From NCBI RefSeq assembly GCF_014648495.1, contig NZ_BMRF01000009.1, positions 1 to 64,000 on the forward strand: a stretch of DNA of 64,000 nt, given 5' to 3'. This DNA comes from Actinomadura cremea (GTDB lineage Bacteria > Actinomycetota > Actinomycetes > Streptosporangiales > Streptosporangiaceae). Each line of letters starts with the position of its first letter. Position 1 is the first letter of the stretch. This document shows positions 1-8,700 of this stretch, piece by piece. Position numbers and translations under genes: made by a program. The notes beneath the pieces were generated by a model. That model was not told the DNA's origin. It was given only the letters and a program-made list of their open reading frames with translations, and ran no database searches.

Positions 1-1
1 G

Positions 2-304
2 TTCATGTGGGACCAGATCGCCTACGGCGCGGTGGGCGCCGTCGTCCTCGTCGACACCCGGCGGCTGGAGAGCAGCTTCGCCTCCATCGACTTCTTCGAG
101 CAGCGCGAGATCCCTTTCGTGGTGGTCGCGAACCGGTTCGACGGCGCCCGCCGCCATCCGGAGGCGGAGCTGCGGGAGGCGCTGGACGTCGATCCGCACG
201 TCCCGATCGTCGAGTGCGACGTGCGCGGCCGGACGGCCGCCCGGGACGTCCTCGTCCGGCTCCTCGAGCACGCCGTCAGCGCGCGATCAGCCGATTCTCG
301 CTAG
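2..304 (+). CDS. Conservon-type small GTPase, C-terminal fragment
   Basis: The reading frame is open from the window edge to a TAG at 302-304, so only the last 100 or so residues are present. The visible part contains a hydrophobic strand ([10 protein letters not shown]), a segment on changes of [10 protein letters not shown] type and the strand [10 protein letters not shown], whose NRFD resembles the NKxD guanine-specificity motif. This pattern fits the MglA-like GTP-binding proteins (CvnD) that close actinobacterial conservons with a histidine kinase, a roadblock protein and a DUF742 protein. Those partners would lie upstream, outside the window. The role is presumably signalling at the membrane and unrelated to the catabolic genes that follow. 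Confidence 0.75.
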   Translation, partial: FMWDQIAYGAVGAVVLVDTRRLESSFASIDFFEQREIPFVVVANRFDGARRHPEAELREALDVDPHVPIVECDVRGRTAARDVLVRLLEHAVSARSADSR

Positions 305-305
305 C

Positions 306-320
306 GGTATTGGCATTCTC
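306..320. promoter_or_regulatory. Degenerate GAGAAT-type operator upstream of the mutase operon
   Basis: GGTATTGGCATTCTC matches the right half (GCATTCTC) of the island palindrome GAGAATGNCATTCTC, while the left half is poor (3 of 6). It sits 27 nt before the mutase start, in the position seen at the better sites. It is the weakest member of the set. Confidence 0.45.
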
Positions 321-346
321 TTTTTCTGGAAGTAACGTATCCATCG

Positions 347-1924
347 ATGAACGACATCGTGCAGACCTCGTCCGGCATCCCGCTCCGCCCGGTCTACGGA
401 CCGGCGGACCGGGGCGCCGATCCGCCCGAACCGGGGGAGTTCCCCTTCACGCGCGGCAACTACCCGTCGGGGTACCGGGGGCGGCTGTGGACGTTCCGGC
501 AGTACTCGGGCTTCGGCACGGCGGAGGAGTCCAACCGCCGCTACCGGTACCTGCTGGACCAGGGCGGCACCGGCCTGTCGGTGGCGCTCGACCTGCCGAC
601 GCAGTGCGGCCACGACTCCGACGACCCCGAGGTGAGCGAGGAGGTCGGCCGGGTCGGCGTCGCCGTCGACACCCTGGCCGACGCGGAGATCCTGTTCGAC
701 GGCATCCCGCTCGACAAGATCAGCACCAGCTTCACCATCAACGGGACCGCCGCGATCCTGCTGGCGTTCTACGTGGCCGCCGCCGAGCGCAAGGGCGTGC
801 CCCGGGAGAAGCTCACCGGGACGATCCAGAACGACATCCTCAAGGAGTACGCCTCGCGCGGCACCTGGATCTGGCCGCCGGAGCCGTCGCTGCGGCTGAT
901 CGCCGACACCATCGAGTTCTGCGCGGCCGAGGTGCCGAAGTTCAACGCGATCTCGGTGGCGGGCGCGCACTTCCGCGACGCCGGCGCGAACGCCGTCCAG
1001 GAGATGGCGTTCACGCTCGCCGACGGGGTCACCTACTGCGACACCGTGCTCGAGCGCGGCCGGATGTCGATCGAGAAGTTCGCCCCGCAGATCTCGTTCT
1101 TCTTCTACACGCACGGCGACTTCTTCGAGGAGATCGCCAAGTACCGGGCGGGACGGCGGCGCTGGGCGACGATCGTCCGCGAGCGGTACGGCGCGACCAC
1201 CGACAAGGCGTCGATGTTCCGCTTCGGCTGCGTCGCGGGCGGCGCCTCGCTGTACGCGCCGCAGGCCCGCAACAACGTCGTCCGGGTGGCCTACGAGGCC
1301 ATGGCCTCGGTGCTGGGCGGGGTGCAGTCGATGTTCACCGCGGCCTGGGACGAGCCGTTCGCGCTGCCCAGCGAGGAGTCGGCGACGCTCGCGCTGCGCA
1401 CGCAGCAGATCCTCGCGCACGAGACCGGCGTCACCCGGGTGGCCGATCCGCTCGGCGGCTCCTACTTCGTCGAGGCGCTCACCGACGACACCGAGGCGCG
1501 GATCGTCGAGATCATGGACGACCTGGAGCGGCACGGCGGGATGGTCCGGGCCATCGAGGACGGCTACCTGCAGGGCCTCATCGCCGACGAGGCGTACACG
1601 CTCCACCGGGAGATGGAGGCGGGCACGAAGCCGATCGTCGGGGTGAACCGGTTCGTCTCCGACGAGCCCCCGCCCGAGCTCGCGACCTACGAACTGGACC
1701 GCGAGGGCCGCGAGCGGCAGCTCGAACGGCTCGCGAAGGTCAAGGCCGACCGCGACGACGCGGCCGTCCGAGCACGGCTCGCCGACCTCTCCCGCGCGGC
1801 GGAGGGCGACGCGAACCTCATGCATCCCCTCATCGACTGCGCCGCGGCGTACTGCACCGTCGGCGAGATGGTCTCCGCGCTCAAGGCGGTCTGGGGCGAG
1901 TTCCGGCAACCGGTGGTGTTCTGA
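347..1924 (+). CDS. B12-dependent acyl-CoA mutase, large (catalytic) chain with atypical substrate pocket
   Basis: This 525-residue protein is the TIM-barrel chain of the methylmalonyl-CoA mutase family without the cobalamin domain, which is encoded by the next gene. It keeps counterparts of Propionibacterium MCM Arg82 and Tyr89 (R46, Y53 in RLWTFRQY), Arg207 (R171) and His244 (H208), plus the barrel core [11 protein letters not shown] and [10 protein letters not shown] Tyr243 is A207 here. The strongly conserved HSQT(S/A)G pocket motif reads GCVAGG at about 294-299, so Gln330 is lost. The enzyme should catalyse a carbon-skeleton rearrangement of an acyl-CoA, but its substrate is probably not methylmalonyl- or isobutyryl-CoA (inference). 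ATG 347 follows a purine-rich stretch. The gene opens a four-gene operon. Confidence 0.88.
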   Translation: MNDIVQTSSGIPLRPVYGPADRGADPPEPGEFPFTRGNYPSGYRGRLWTFRQYSGFGTAEESNRRYRYLLDQGGTGLSVALDLPTQCGHDSDDPEVSEEVGRVGVAVDTLADAEILFDGIPLDKISTSFTINGTAAILLAFYVAAAERKGVPREKLTGTIQNDILKEYASRGTWIWPPEPSLRLIADTIEFCAAEVPKFNAISVAGAHFRDAGANAVQEMAFTLADGVTYCDTVLERGRMSIEKFAPQISFFFYTHGDFFEEIAKYRAGRRRWATIVRERYGATTDKASMFRFGCVAGGASLYAPQARNNVVRVAYEAMASVLGGVQSMFTAAWDEPFALPSEESATLALRTQQILAHETGVTRVADPLGGSYFVEALTDDTEARIVEIMDDLERHGGMVRAIEDGYLQGLIADEAYTLHREMEAGTKPIVGVNRFVSDEPPPELATYELDREGRERQLERLAKVKADRDDAAVRARLADLSRAAEGDANLMHPLIDCAAAYCTVGEMVSALKAVWGEFRQPVVF

Positions 1925-2319
1925 TGCCCGCGAGAGTACTTGTGGCCAAGCCCGGCCTGGACGGCCACGACCGGGGAGCCAAGATCGTCGCCCGCGCGCT
2001 GCGCGACGCCGGCTTCGAGGTCGTCTTCACCGGCATCCGGCAGCGCGTCGAGGACATCGTGGCGATCGCCGTGCAGGAGGACGTCGCCGTCGTCGGGCTG
2101 AGCATCCTGTCGGGGGCGCACGTCGCGCTGACCGGCCGGACCGTCACGGCCCTGCGGGAGGCGGACGCCGCCGACATCGCCGTCATCGTCGGCGGGACCA
2201 TCCCGGCGGCGGACGTCCCGAAGCTGACGAAGGCGGGCGCGGCGGCCGTCTTCCCGACCGGCACCGCCCTGGACGCCATCGTGGCGGAGGTCCGCGCGCT
2301 GACCGCGGCGCCGGCCTGA
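1924..2319 (+). CDS. Cobalamin-binding small subunit of the acyl-CoA mutase
   Basis: This 131-residue protein has the B12-binding (Rossmann-like) fold of mutase C-terminal domains. The base-off/His-on signature is complete: K9, D13, H15, G18 in [10 protein letters not shown], then the nucleotide-tail loop LSILSG and the VGGTIP glycine turn. Its ATG overlaps the TGA of the large chain by one base (TGATG), which implies translational coupling and a 1:1 complex. The split layout matches isobutyryl-CoA and 2-hydroxyisobutyryl-CoA mutases rather than fused bacterial methylmalonyl-CoA mutase. The reactivating chaperone MeaB is encoded in the same island at 12115. Confidence 0.92.
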   Translation: MPARVLVAKPGLDGHDRGAKIVARALRDAGFEVVFTGIRQRVEDIVAIAVQEDVAVVGLSILSGAHVALTGRTVTALREADAADIAVIVGGTIPAADVPKLTKAGAAAVFPTGTALDAIVAEVRALTAAPA

Positions 2320-2370
2320 CCGGGCCGGCCACGGCCCGAACGACAGATTTCACAGACGTATGGAGGCATT

Positions 2371-3327
2371 GTGCGGGTCGGCGTGATGATCGGGCCGGAG
2401 CGGGGGGACTCGTCCAAGAAGGTCGGGCGGATGATCGACGACGTCCTGTGGGCGGAGGAGGCCGGCCTGGACGCCGCCTGGATCCCGCAGGTGCCGACGG
2501 ACTTCGACGCCCTGGTCGCCGTCTCCCTGATGGGGGCGCGGACCCGGCGGATCGAACTCGGGACGGCGGTCGTCCCGCTGCAGGCGCAGCACCCGATCGC
2601 GCTGGCCCGGCAGGCGCTGTCGGCGCAGGCCGCGGCGGGCGGGCGGCTGACGCTCGGCGTCGGGCCGTCGCACCACTGGATCATCAGCGACATGCTCGGG
2701 CTCCCGTACGAGAAGCCCGCCGCCTACACCCGGGACTACCTGGACGTCCTGGACGTCGCGCTGCGCGGCCCGGGGGACGTCGACGTCGAGAACGACACGT
2801 TCACCGTGCACAACCCGCTCGGGATCGGCCCGGTCGCCCGGATGCCGGTCATGCTGGCGGCGCTGGGCCCGGTCATGCTGAAGATCGCGGGCGAGCGCGC
2901 CGACGGGACCGTCCTGTGGATGGCCGACGAGCGCGCGGTCGCCGACCACGTCGCGCCCCGCATCACCAAGGCGGCCGAGGAGGCCGGACGTCCCGCGCCG
3001 CGGATCGTCGCCGGGATCCCGGTGTGCCTCTGCAAGCCGTCCGAGGTCGACGACGCCCGCGCGCGCGCCAACCGGATCCTCGGTGAGGCGGAGATCTCCC
3101 CGAACTACCAGCGGCTCCTGGACTACGGCGACGCCAAGGACGTCGGGGACCTGTGCGCGGCGGGCGACGAGGAGGCCATCGCGGCGCGCTTCCGGCGGTT
3201 CGCCGACGCGGGCGTCACCGACCTGTCGGTGCGGCTGCTGCCGATAGGCGAGGGCCGCGAGCAGCTCGTCGCGTCCAAGCGCCGGACCCGCGAGGTGCTC
3301 GCCGGGATCGCGGCGGACCTCGGATGA
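2371..3327 (+). CDS. LLM-class (luciferase-like) F420-dependent oxidoreductase
   Basis: The 318-residue protein fits the bacterial luciferase-like fold used by F420-dependent oxidoreductases and some FMN monooxygenases. It has an N-terminal beta strand (VGVMIGPERG), the IELGTAVVPLQAQHP segment typical of the family, the barrel motif RLTLGVGPSHH, and a C-terminal region with FRRFADAGVTDLSVR. The GTG start is preceded by GGAGG. It lies 51 nt after the cobalamin subunit and overlaps the next gene, so it is probably cotranscribed. It may oxidise or reduce an alcohol, ketone or CoA-ester intermediate; the substrate cannot be read from sequence. Confidence 0.85.
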   Translation: MRVGVMIGPERGDSSKKVGRMIDDVLWAEEAGLDAAWIPQVPTDFDALVAVSLMGARTRRIELGTAVVPLQAQHPIALARQALSAQAAAGGRLTLGVGPSHHWIISDMLGLPYEKPAAYTRDYLDVLDVALRGPGDVDVENDTFTVHNPLGIGPVARMPVMLAALGPVMLKIAGERADGTVLWMADERAVADHVAPRITKAAEEAGRPAPRIVAGIPVCLCKPSEVDDARARANRILGEAEISPNYQRLLDYGDAKDVGDLCAAGDEEAIAARFRRFADAGVTDLSVRLLPIGEGREQLVASKRRTREVLAGIAADLG

Positions 3328-4379
3328 GCGGTGATCCGGCGGCGGGACCGCTGGCCGGTGTCCGCGTCCTGGAGGTCGGCCACATGCTGGCCGGCCCGTA
3401 CGCGACGATGATGCTCGCCGACCTCGGCGCCGAGGTCACCAAGATCGAGCCGCCGAGCGGGGACATCTCCCGGCAGGTGAGCGACGCCTACTTCGCGAGC
3501 CTCAACCGGGGCAAGCGCAGCGTCCGGCTGAACCTCGGCACCGAGGAGGGGCAGGCGCGGCTGGGGGAGCTGGCCGCGGGCGCGCACGCGCTGCTGGTCA
3601 ACCTGAAGCCGTCGGCGATCCACCGGTACGGGCTGACCTACGAGGCGCTGCGGCGGTGGAACGAGCGGATCGTCTGCGTCGCCGTCACCGGGTTCGGCCT
3701 GGACGCGGGCGACGACCCGGCCTTCGACTACGTGATCCAGGCGGCCACCGGCATCGCGGCGCTCACCGGCGACCCGGACGGGCCGCCGACGCTGCCCGGC
3801 TACTCCTCGGCCGACAACTCGGCGGGACTGACGGCGGCGCTCGGCCTGCTCGCCCAGATCGTCTCCGGGCGCGGCGGGCAGGTGGAGGTGTCGCTGCGCG
3901 ACGTGATGCTGTCGCAGCTGAACTACCGCGCGTCGGCCTACCTCAACGAGGGCACCGAGCCCCGGCGGTTCGCGAACGGCGCGCACTCCTACTACGTCCC
4001 GGCCCAGCTCTTCCCCACGGCGGAGGGGCACCTGGCGCTGTTCGTCACCCATGACGCGTTCTGGGCCGCGTTCTCGGCCGAGGCCGGGATCGCGGGCTTC
4101 CGGACGATGGGGGAGCGGGCGGTGCGGCGCGAGGAGGTCCTGAAGGCCGTGACCGAGGCCCTGGCGGCCGACACCGCCGCCGGGTGGGAGGCGCGGCTGC
4201 GCCCGCTGGGCGTTCCGGCGGCGGCGGTGCGGACGCTTCCGGAGGCGCTCGCCGCCACCCCCGAGGCGATCGTGACCGCCGGCGACTACCGGCTCGTCCG
4301 CTGCCCGGTCCGCGTCGCGGGCCATGAACCGGACCACCGGCCGCCGCCCCGGCTGGGCGAGCACGGCGGGACGCCGTAA
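3324..4379 (+). CDS. CaiB/BaiF family (class III) CoA-transferase
   Basis: The 351-residue protein begins with the family signature (LAGVRVLEVGHMLAGPYATMMLADLGAEVTKIEPP), followed by SLNRGKRSVRLN. D135 in the FDYVIQAATG motif occupies the place of the catalytic aspartate that forms the acyl anhydride. It is shorter than most members (about 380-400 residues), with a brief C-terminal domain. Family members move CoA between acids or racemise 2-methylacyl-CoA. Next to the mutase it could activate a side product or set the stereochemistry of a branched acyl-CoA (inference). The ATG overlaps the preceding TGA (ATGA). Confidence 0.85.
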   Translation: MSGDPAAGPLAGVRVLEVGHMLAGPYATMMLADLGAEVTKIEPPSGDISRQVSDAYFASLNRGKRSVRLNLGTEEGQARLGELAAGAHALLVNLKPSAIHRYGLTYEALRRWNERIVCVAVTGFGLDAGDDPAFDYVIQAATGIAALTGDPDGPPTLPGYSSADNSAGLTAALGLLAQIVSGRGGQVEVSLRDVMLSQLNYRASAYLNEGTEPRRFANGAHSYYVPAQLFPTAEGHLALFVTHDAFWAAFSAEAGIAGFRTMGERAVRREEVLKAVTEALAADTAAGWEARLRPLGVPAAAVRTLPEALAATPEAIVTAGDYRLVRCPVRVAGHEPDHRPPPRLGEHGGTP

Positions 4380-4385
4380 CATCAT

Positions 4386-4400
4386 GAGAATGCGATTCTC
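4386..4400. promoter_or_regulatory. GAGAAT palindromic operator (site 2)
   Basis: GAGAATGCGATTCTC has perfect six-base arms around a three-base centre. It lies 24 nt before the ligase start at 4424 and just after the stop of the preceding gene. A TAACAT hexamer at 4377-4382 could be its -10 element. Confidence 0.75.
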
Positions 4401-4423
4401 TTCATTCGAATGGGAGACTCTCA

Positions 4424-5881
4424 ATGTCGTCCCCTGACGTGCGCTCTCCGGACGCCGGAGAGCGGATCGCGCTCGTCTACGCCGACCCGGAGTCCGGCGG
4501 CGCCGACCGCGAGTACAGCGTGGAACGGCTGGACGCGCTGGCGAACGGGCTCGCCGCCACGCTCGCGGAACGGGGCGTGCGGGCGGGGCGGCGGGTGGCG
4601 CTCATGTCGTCCAACCGCCCCGAGTTCGTCGTCGCGGTGCAGGCCGTGTGGAAGCTCGGCGCGGCGGTCGTCCTGCTCAGCCCGGCGTGGAAGCGCACCG
4701 AGGTCGAGCACGCGCTGGAGATCACCGGGCCCGAGCACGCGGTCGGCGACCACCCGGTGCTCGCCGAACTGATGCCGATGCTGCACCTCGACGAGCCCGT
4801 CGAGCCCGGCGCCGGGCCCTACAGGGACCCCGAACCGGGCACGGACGCCGTCCTGGTGTTCAGCTCGGGGACGACGGGCATGCCGAAGGCCGTCCGGCAC
4901 ACGCACGGCTCGTTCGCCGCCGCCGTCCGGCACTGGCGGGACGCGCTCGCGCTGACCGACCGCGACCGCATCCAGATCACGACGCCGCCCTCGCACATCC
5001 TCGGGCTGCTCAACATCGTCACCGCGCTGGACGCCGGCGCGTGGCTGCGGCTGCACCGCCGGTTCGACCTCGACCGGATGCTCCACCACGTCCAGGAGGA
5101 CCGGATCACCGTCGAGATGGCGGTCGCGCCCATCGCGCTGGCGCTCGCGAACCACCCCGGCCTGGAGTCCTACGACCTGTCCTCGCTGCGGTACATCATG
5201 TGGGGCGCGACGCCGGTCACGCCCAGCGTCGCCGAGACCGTCACCCGGCGGACGGGCGTCGGCTGGGTACCCGCGTACGGGGCGAGCGAGCTGCCCGTGA
5301 TCACCTGCAACCCGCTCGACGGCGCGCGGCTGGACAGCGCGGGCCGCGCCGTGCCCGGCGTGACGCTGCGCGCGGTGTCGCTGGAGACCGGGGAGCCGGT
5401 CGCCCCCGGCGAGGTCGGCGAGATCCAGGCGAGGGCCGAGTCGCTGATGGCCGGCTACCTGCCGGACGAGGCGACGGCCGAGGGCTTCCACGACGGCTGG
5501 TACCGCACCGGCGACGTCGGGCGCATCGACGCGGACGGCTGGCTGACGCTCACCGACCGGTCCAAGGAAATGATCAAGGTGCGGGGGTTCCAGGTCGCGC
5601 CGGCCGAGATCGAGGGTGTCCTGCACGGCCACCCCGGCATCGCCGACTGCGCGGTTTTCGGGGTGCCCGACGACGCCGACGGCGAGGCGATCATCGCGGC
5701 GGTCACTCCGCAGGGCCCGCCGCCCGAGCCCGCGGACCTGATCGCCTACGTCGGCGAGCGGCTCGCCGGCTACAAGCGGCCGCGCCGCGTCGTGGTCGTG
5801 CCCGAGATCCCCCGCCTGCCCTCCGGCAAGGTGCTGCGCCGAGTACTCAAGGAGCGTCATGGACGCGCGACTGACCACTGA
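4424..5881 (+). CDS. Acyl-CoA synthetase (AMP-forming, class I adenylate-forming)
   Basis: The 485-residue protein has the nucleotide-binding loop SSGTTGMPK at about 147-155, a YGASE motif, YRTGDVG before the hinge, DRSKEMIKVRGFQVAPAEIE, and the C-terminal lysine region LPSGKVLRR. It should adenylate a carboxylic acid and transfer it to CoA, starting degradation of the substrate or an intermediate. It is somewhat shorter than the 500-550 usual in the family. Operator site 2 lies directly upstream, and the dehydrogenase gene starts inside its 3' end (23-nt overlap), so this is the first gene of a ligase-dehydrogenase-crotonase operon. Confidence 0.9.
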   Translation: MSSPDVRSPDAGERIALVYADPESGGADREYSVERLDALANGLAATLAERGVRAGRRVALMSSNRPEFVVAVQAVWKLGAAVVLLSPAWKRTEVEHALEITGPEHAVGDHPVLAELMPMLHLDEPVEPGAGPYRDPEPGTDAVLVFSSGTTGMPKAVRHTHGSFAAAVRHWRDALALTDRDRIQITTPPSHILGLLNIVTALDAGAWLRLHRRFDLDRMLHHVQEDRITVEMAVAPIALALANHPGLESYDLSSLRYIMWGATPVTPSVAETVTRRTGVGWVPAYGASELPVITCNPLDGARLDSAGRAVPGVTLRAVSLETGEPVAPGEVGEIQARAESLMAGYLPDEATAEGFHDGWYRTGDVGRIDADGWLTLTDRSKEMIKVRGFQVAPAEIEGVLHGHPGIADCAVFGVPDDADGEAIIAAVTPQGPPPEPADLIAYVGERLAGYKRPRRVVVVPEIPRLPSGKVLRRVLKERHGRATDH

Positions 5882-6797
5882 ACAGCGCGAGCTGCGGGAC
5901 GCGGCCGCGCGGCTGGCCGACGACCTCGGCCCCGGGTCCGTCCAGGACCTGGCCGACGCCGACCGCGTCGCCCGGCTGGAGAAGGCGGTCGCGGCGACCG
6001 GCTGGCGGACCCTGCGCTCCGACGGCGCGTCGGGCGTGGAGGTCGCCATCGTCGCCGAGGAGTTCGCCCGCGGGCTGGTCGACGTCCCCTTCGCCGGGCC
6101 CGTCCTGGCCGACGGCCTGCGGCCGGACGCCGGCGCGGGCGGCGACCCGGGCCCGGCGTGCACGATCGCCGTCGACGTCGCGACCGGGAGGGCCGCCGGG
6201 ACGACCGAGGCCGTGGACGCCGCGGGAGCCGCACGGGCCGTCGCCGTCCGCGACGGCCGGGTCCTCGCCGGCCCCGTCGGGGACTCCTTCCCGCAGGTAG
6301 ACCTCACCCGGCGGAGCGCGCGGGTCAGCGCGCTGGAGCCGGTGGGCGACCTGGACCCGGAGGCCGCCGGGCGGTGGCGGGCGCTGGCGCTGGCCGTCAC
6401 GTGCGCCGACCTCGTCGGGACGGCGCGCGGCGCGCTCGCGCTCGCGGTCGAGTACGCCGGGGTGCGCGAGCAGTACGGGAAGGCGATCGGCTCCTACCAG
6501 GCGGTCGCGCACCCGCTCGCCGAGGGCCTCGCGCTGATCGAGGGCTCGGTCAGCGTCCTGCGGCACGCGGCCTGGGCCGTCGACGAGCTGACCGCGGACG
6601 AGGCGCTGCGGGCCGCCCGGATCGCGAAGATCTACTGCGCGCGGGCCGCGCGGACCGTCTGCGAGACGGCGGTGCAGGTGCACGGCGGCATCGGCAACAC
6701 CTGGGAATGCCTCGTGCACGTGTACCTGCGGCGCGCGCTGACGTCCACCGAGCTGTTCCCCGTGCGACTGGAGGAGATCGACCTTGGACTTTCGTGA
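5859..6797 (+). CDS. Acyl-CoA dehydrogenase, short subunit of a heteromeric pair
   Basis: This 312-residue member is shorter than the usual 380. The N-terminal helical and central beta domains are reduced, while the C-terminal FAD-contacting part is kept (EYAGVREQYGKAIGSYQAVAHPLAE and VQVHGGIGNTWE). It overlaps the following full-size dehydrogenase gene by 14 nt. The short-plus-long arrangement matches the alpha2beta2 dehydrogenases of mycobacterial sterol side-chain degradation (ChsE1-ChsE2, ChsE4-ChsE5), in which each FAD site is built from both chains. It probably dehydrogenates a bulky acyl-CoA made by the preceding ligase. Confidence 0.87.
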   Translation: MDARLTTEQRELRDAAARLADDLGPGSVQDLADADRVARLEKAVAATGWRTLRSDGASGVEVAIVAEEFARGLVDVPFAGPVLADGLRPDAGAGGDPGPACTIAVDVATGRAAGTTEAVDAAGAARAVAVRDGRVLAGPVGDSFPQVDLTRRSARVSALEPVGDLDPEAAGRWRALALAVTCADLVGTARGALALAVEYAGVREQYGKAIGSYQAVAHPLAEGLALIEGSVSVLRHAAWAVDELTADEALRAARIAKIYCARAARTVCETAVQVHGGIGNTWECLVHVYLRRALTSTELFPVRLEEIDLGLS

Positions 6798-7872
6798 CTC
6801 GCCGGAGGAGGCGGCCTTCCGGAGCAGGCTGCGCGCCTGGCTGGCGGAGCGGGCCGGGACGTTCCCGACCTCGGGGGACGAGTACTGGCGGCGCGCGGGC
6901 GAATGGCACCGGACGCTGTACGCGGCCGGGTTCTTCGGCCTGTCGTGGCCGAAGGAGTACGGCGGTCACGAGCTGCCGTCCGTCTACGACGTGATCCTCG
7001 ACGAGGAGCTGGCCCGCGCGGGCGCACCGCCCCGGCCGAGCCTCGGCTACCTCGTCCAGGGGCTCGGCCGGCACGGCGGCGAGGAGCTGCGGCGCTCGTT
7101 CCTGCCCGGGATGATCGACGGGACCGAGCGCTGGTGCCAGGGCTTCAGCGAGCCCGGCGCCGGGTCGGACCTGGCGTCCCTGACCACCACCGCGACCCGG
7201 GACGGCGACGAGTTCGTCATCCACGGGCACAAGATCTGGACGAGCTACTCCGACGTCGCCGACTGGTGCCTGCTGCTGGCCCGCACCGACCCGGACGTGC
7301 CGCGCCACAAGGGGTTGACGGGGTTCATCGTCTCGATGGACCAGCCCGGCATCGAGCAGCGGCCGCTGACGATGATGAGCGGGGTCAGCACCGAGTTCGG
7401 CCAGGTGGTCTTCGACGGGGCGCGGGTGCCCGCGAGCCGGATGGTCGGCTCGCCCGGCGAGGGCTGGGCACTGGCGATGACGATCGTCGGGCACGAGCGC
7501 GAGCCCGCCGAACTCGGCTTCTCGGCCCGGTACGGCAAGCTCGTCCGCGAGCTGGCGTCCCGGACCGGGGGCGACGCCCCGGACGACCTCGCGTGGGCCG
7601 CCGTCCAGACCGAGATGCTGCGGCTGCACGTCCGGCGGCGGCTGTCGGAGCGCCTCGACGGCGTCTCGCACGGCCCCGAGGGGTCGCTCGACAAGCTGCT
7701 CATGACATGGGTCGAGCAGTCGGTCGGGCACGCGGCGCTGGCCGTCGCCGGCACCCGCGACGACGAGATGCTGCACGCCTACCTCTACAGCCGCGCGCAG
7801 AGCGTCATGGGCGGCACCTCGCAGATCCAGAAGAACATCATCGCCCAGCGCATCCTGCGCCTGCCCGTCTGA
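6784..7872 (+). CDS. Acyl-CoA dehydrogenase, long subunit of a heteromeric pair
   Basis: This 362-residue protein has the full three-domain dehydrogenase layout: N-terminal helices ending in GLSWPKEYGG, the FAD loop GFSEPGAGSDLASL, the KIWTSY segment, and the C-terminal MGGTSQIQKNIIAQRILRLP. The position of the medium-chain-type catalytic Glu (xEGT) is Gly, as in heteromeric sterol dehydrogenases, so the base must come from another site. It starts with TTG inside the short-subunit gene, which suggests coupled translation of equal amounts. Together they form a likely alpha2beta2 enzyme. Confidence 0.88.
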   Translation: MDFRDSPEEAAFRSRLRAWLAERAGTFPTSGDEYWRRAGEWHRTLYAAGFFGLSWPKEYGGHELPSVYDVILDEELARAGAPPRPSLGYLVQGLGRHGGEELRRSFLPGMIDGTERWCQGFSEPGAGSDLASLTTTATRDGDEFVIHGHKIWTSYSDVADWCLLLARTDPDVPRHKGLTGFIVSMDQPGIEQRPLTMMSGVSTEFGQVVFDGARVPASRMVGSPGEGWALAMTIVGHEREPAELGFSARYGKLVRELASRTGGDAPDDLAWAAVQTEMLRLHVRRRLSERLDGVSHGPEGSLDKLLMTWVEQSVGHAALAVAGTRDDEMLHAYLYSRAQSVMGGTSQIQKNIIAQRILRLPV

Positions 7873-7888
7873 AGCGAGGGAGCCCTTC

Positions 7889-8656
7889 ATGTACGACATG
7901 CCCGACGAGATCGAGGTCACCGCCGACGGCCCCCTGCGGATCATCACGCTGAACCGGCCGGACGAGCTCAACGCCGTCAACCACTCCCTGCACGGCGGGC
8001 TGGCGCGACTGTGGCCCCGGCTCGCCGCGGACCCCGAGGCCCGCGCGGCCGTCCTGACCGGGCGCGGCCGGGCGTTCTCGGCGGGCGGCGACTTCACCTA
8101 CCTGGAGCGGCTGCGCGGCGACCCCGCGCTGCGCGCCGAGTCCCTCGCGGACGGCCGCGACATCGTCCTCGGTATGGCGCGCTGCCGGGTGCCGGTCGTC
8201 GCGGCGGTGAACGGCCCGGCCGTGGGGCTCGGCTGCAGCCTGGTCGCGCTCAGCGACGTCGTGTACATGGGGGCGAAGGCGCACCTCGCCGACCCGCACG
8301 TGCAGGTCGGCCTGGTCGCGGCGGACGGCGGCCCGCTCACCTGGCCGCTGCACACCAGCATGCTGTTCGCCAAGGAGTACGCCTTCACCGGCGCCCGCAT
8401 CCCGGCGCAGCGCGCCGTGGAGATGGGGCTCGCCAACCACGTGGCCGAGGACCCGGTGGCCGAGGCGCTGGCGTGCGCGAAGCGGATCGCGGAGCTGCCG
8501 CGGCTGGCCGTCGAGAGCACCAAGCGGATCCTCAACATCCAGCTCGAGCGGACGGTGCTGGCGACCCTCGACTACGCGCTGAACGCCGAGGAGCGGTCGT
8601 TCGAGAGCGACGACTTCGCGGCGAGCATGGCGCGGCTCGCCAAGAAGGGGAAGTGA
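7889..8656 (+). CDS. Crotonase-fold (enoyl-CoA hydratase/isomerase family) protein lacking the hydratase glutamates
   Basis: The 255-residue protein has the crotonase core: LNRPDELNAV, the oxyanion-hole segment RAFSAGGDF and VNGPAVGLGCSL. Aligned without gaps to rat crotonase, the two catalytic glutamates (Glu144, Glu164) fall on S117 and H137, so ordinary syn-hydration is unlikely. Crotonase-fold relatives without these residues act as isomerases, hydrolases or C-C lyases, which is open here. The gene follows the dehydrogenase pair by 16 nt with an AGCGAGGGAG-type ribosome site and ends at a strong hairpin. Confidence 0.85.
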   Translation: MYDMPDEIEVTADGPLRIITLNRPDELNAVNHSLHGGLARLWPRLAADPEARAAVLTGRGRAFSAGGDFTYLERLRGDPALRAESLADGRDIVLGMARCRVPVVAAVNGPAVGLGCSLVALSDVVYMGAKAHLADPHVQVGLVAADGGPLTWPLHTSMLFAKEYAFTGARIPAQRAVEMGLANHVAEDPVAEALACAKRIAELPRLAVESTKRILNIQLERTVLATLDYALNAEERSFESDDFAASMARLAKKGK

Positions 8657-8660
8657 GAAG

Positions 8661-8689
8661 GGCCCCGGGAGCGCGACGCTCCCGGGGCC
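8661..8689. terminator. Hairpin terminator between converging genes
   Basis: A perfect 13-bp inverted repeat (GGCCCCGGGAGCG, loop CGA, CGCTCCCGGGGCC) lies between the stops of the crotonase-fold gene (8656, plus) and the SDR gene (8701, minus). It has no T-tract but is well placed to serve both. Confidence 0.75.
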
Positions 8690-8700
8690 TCACGACGTGC

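Noticed and set aside
7-2319. A 770-codon open frame overlapping the GTPase tail and mutase, and many similar long frames on both strands
   Set aside because: High-GC DNA leaves the wrong frames open. Only the frames with family motifs and coupled starts were kept; this frame is real only over its last part, the cobalamin-binding subunit at 1924-2319.
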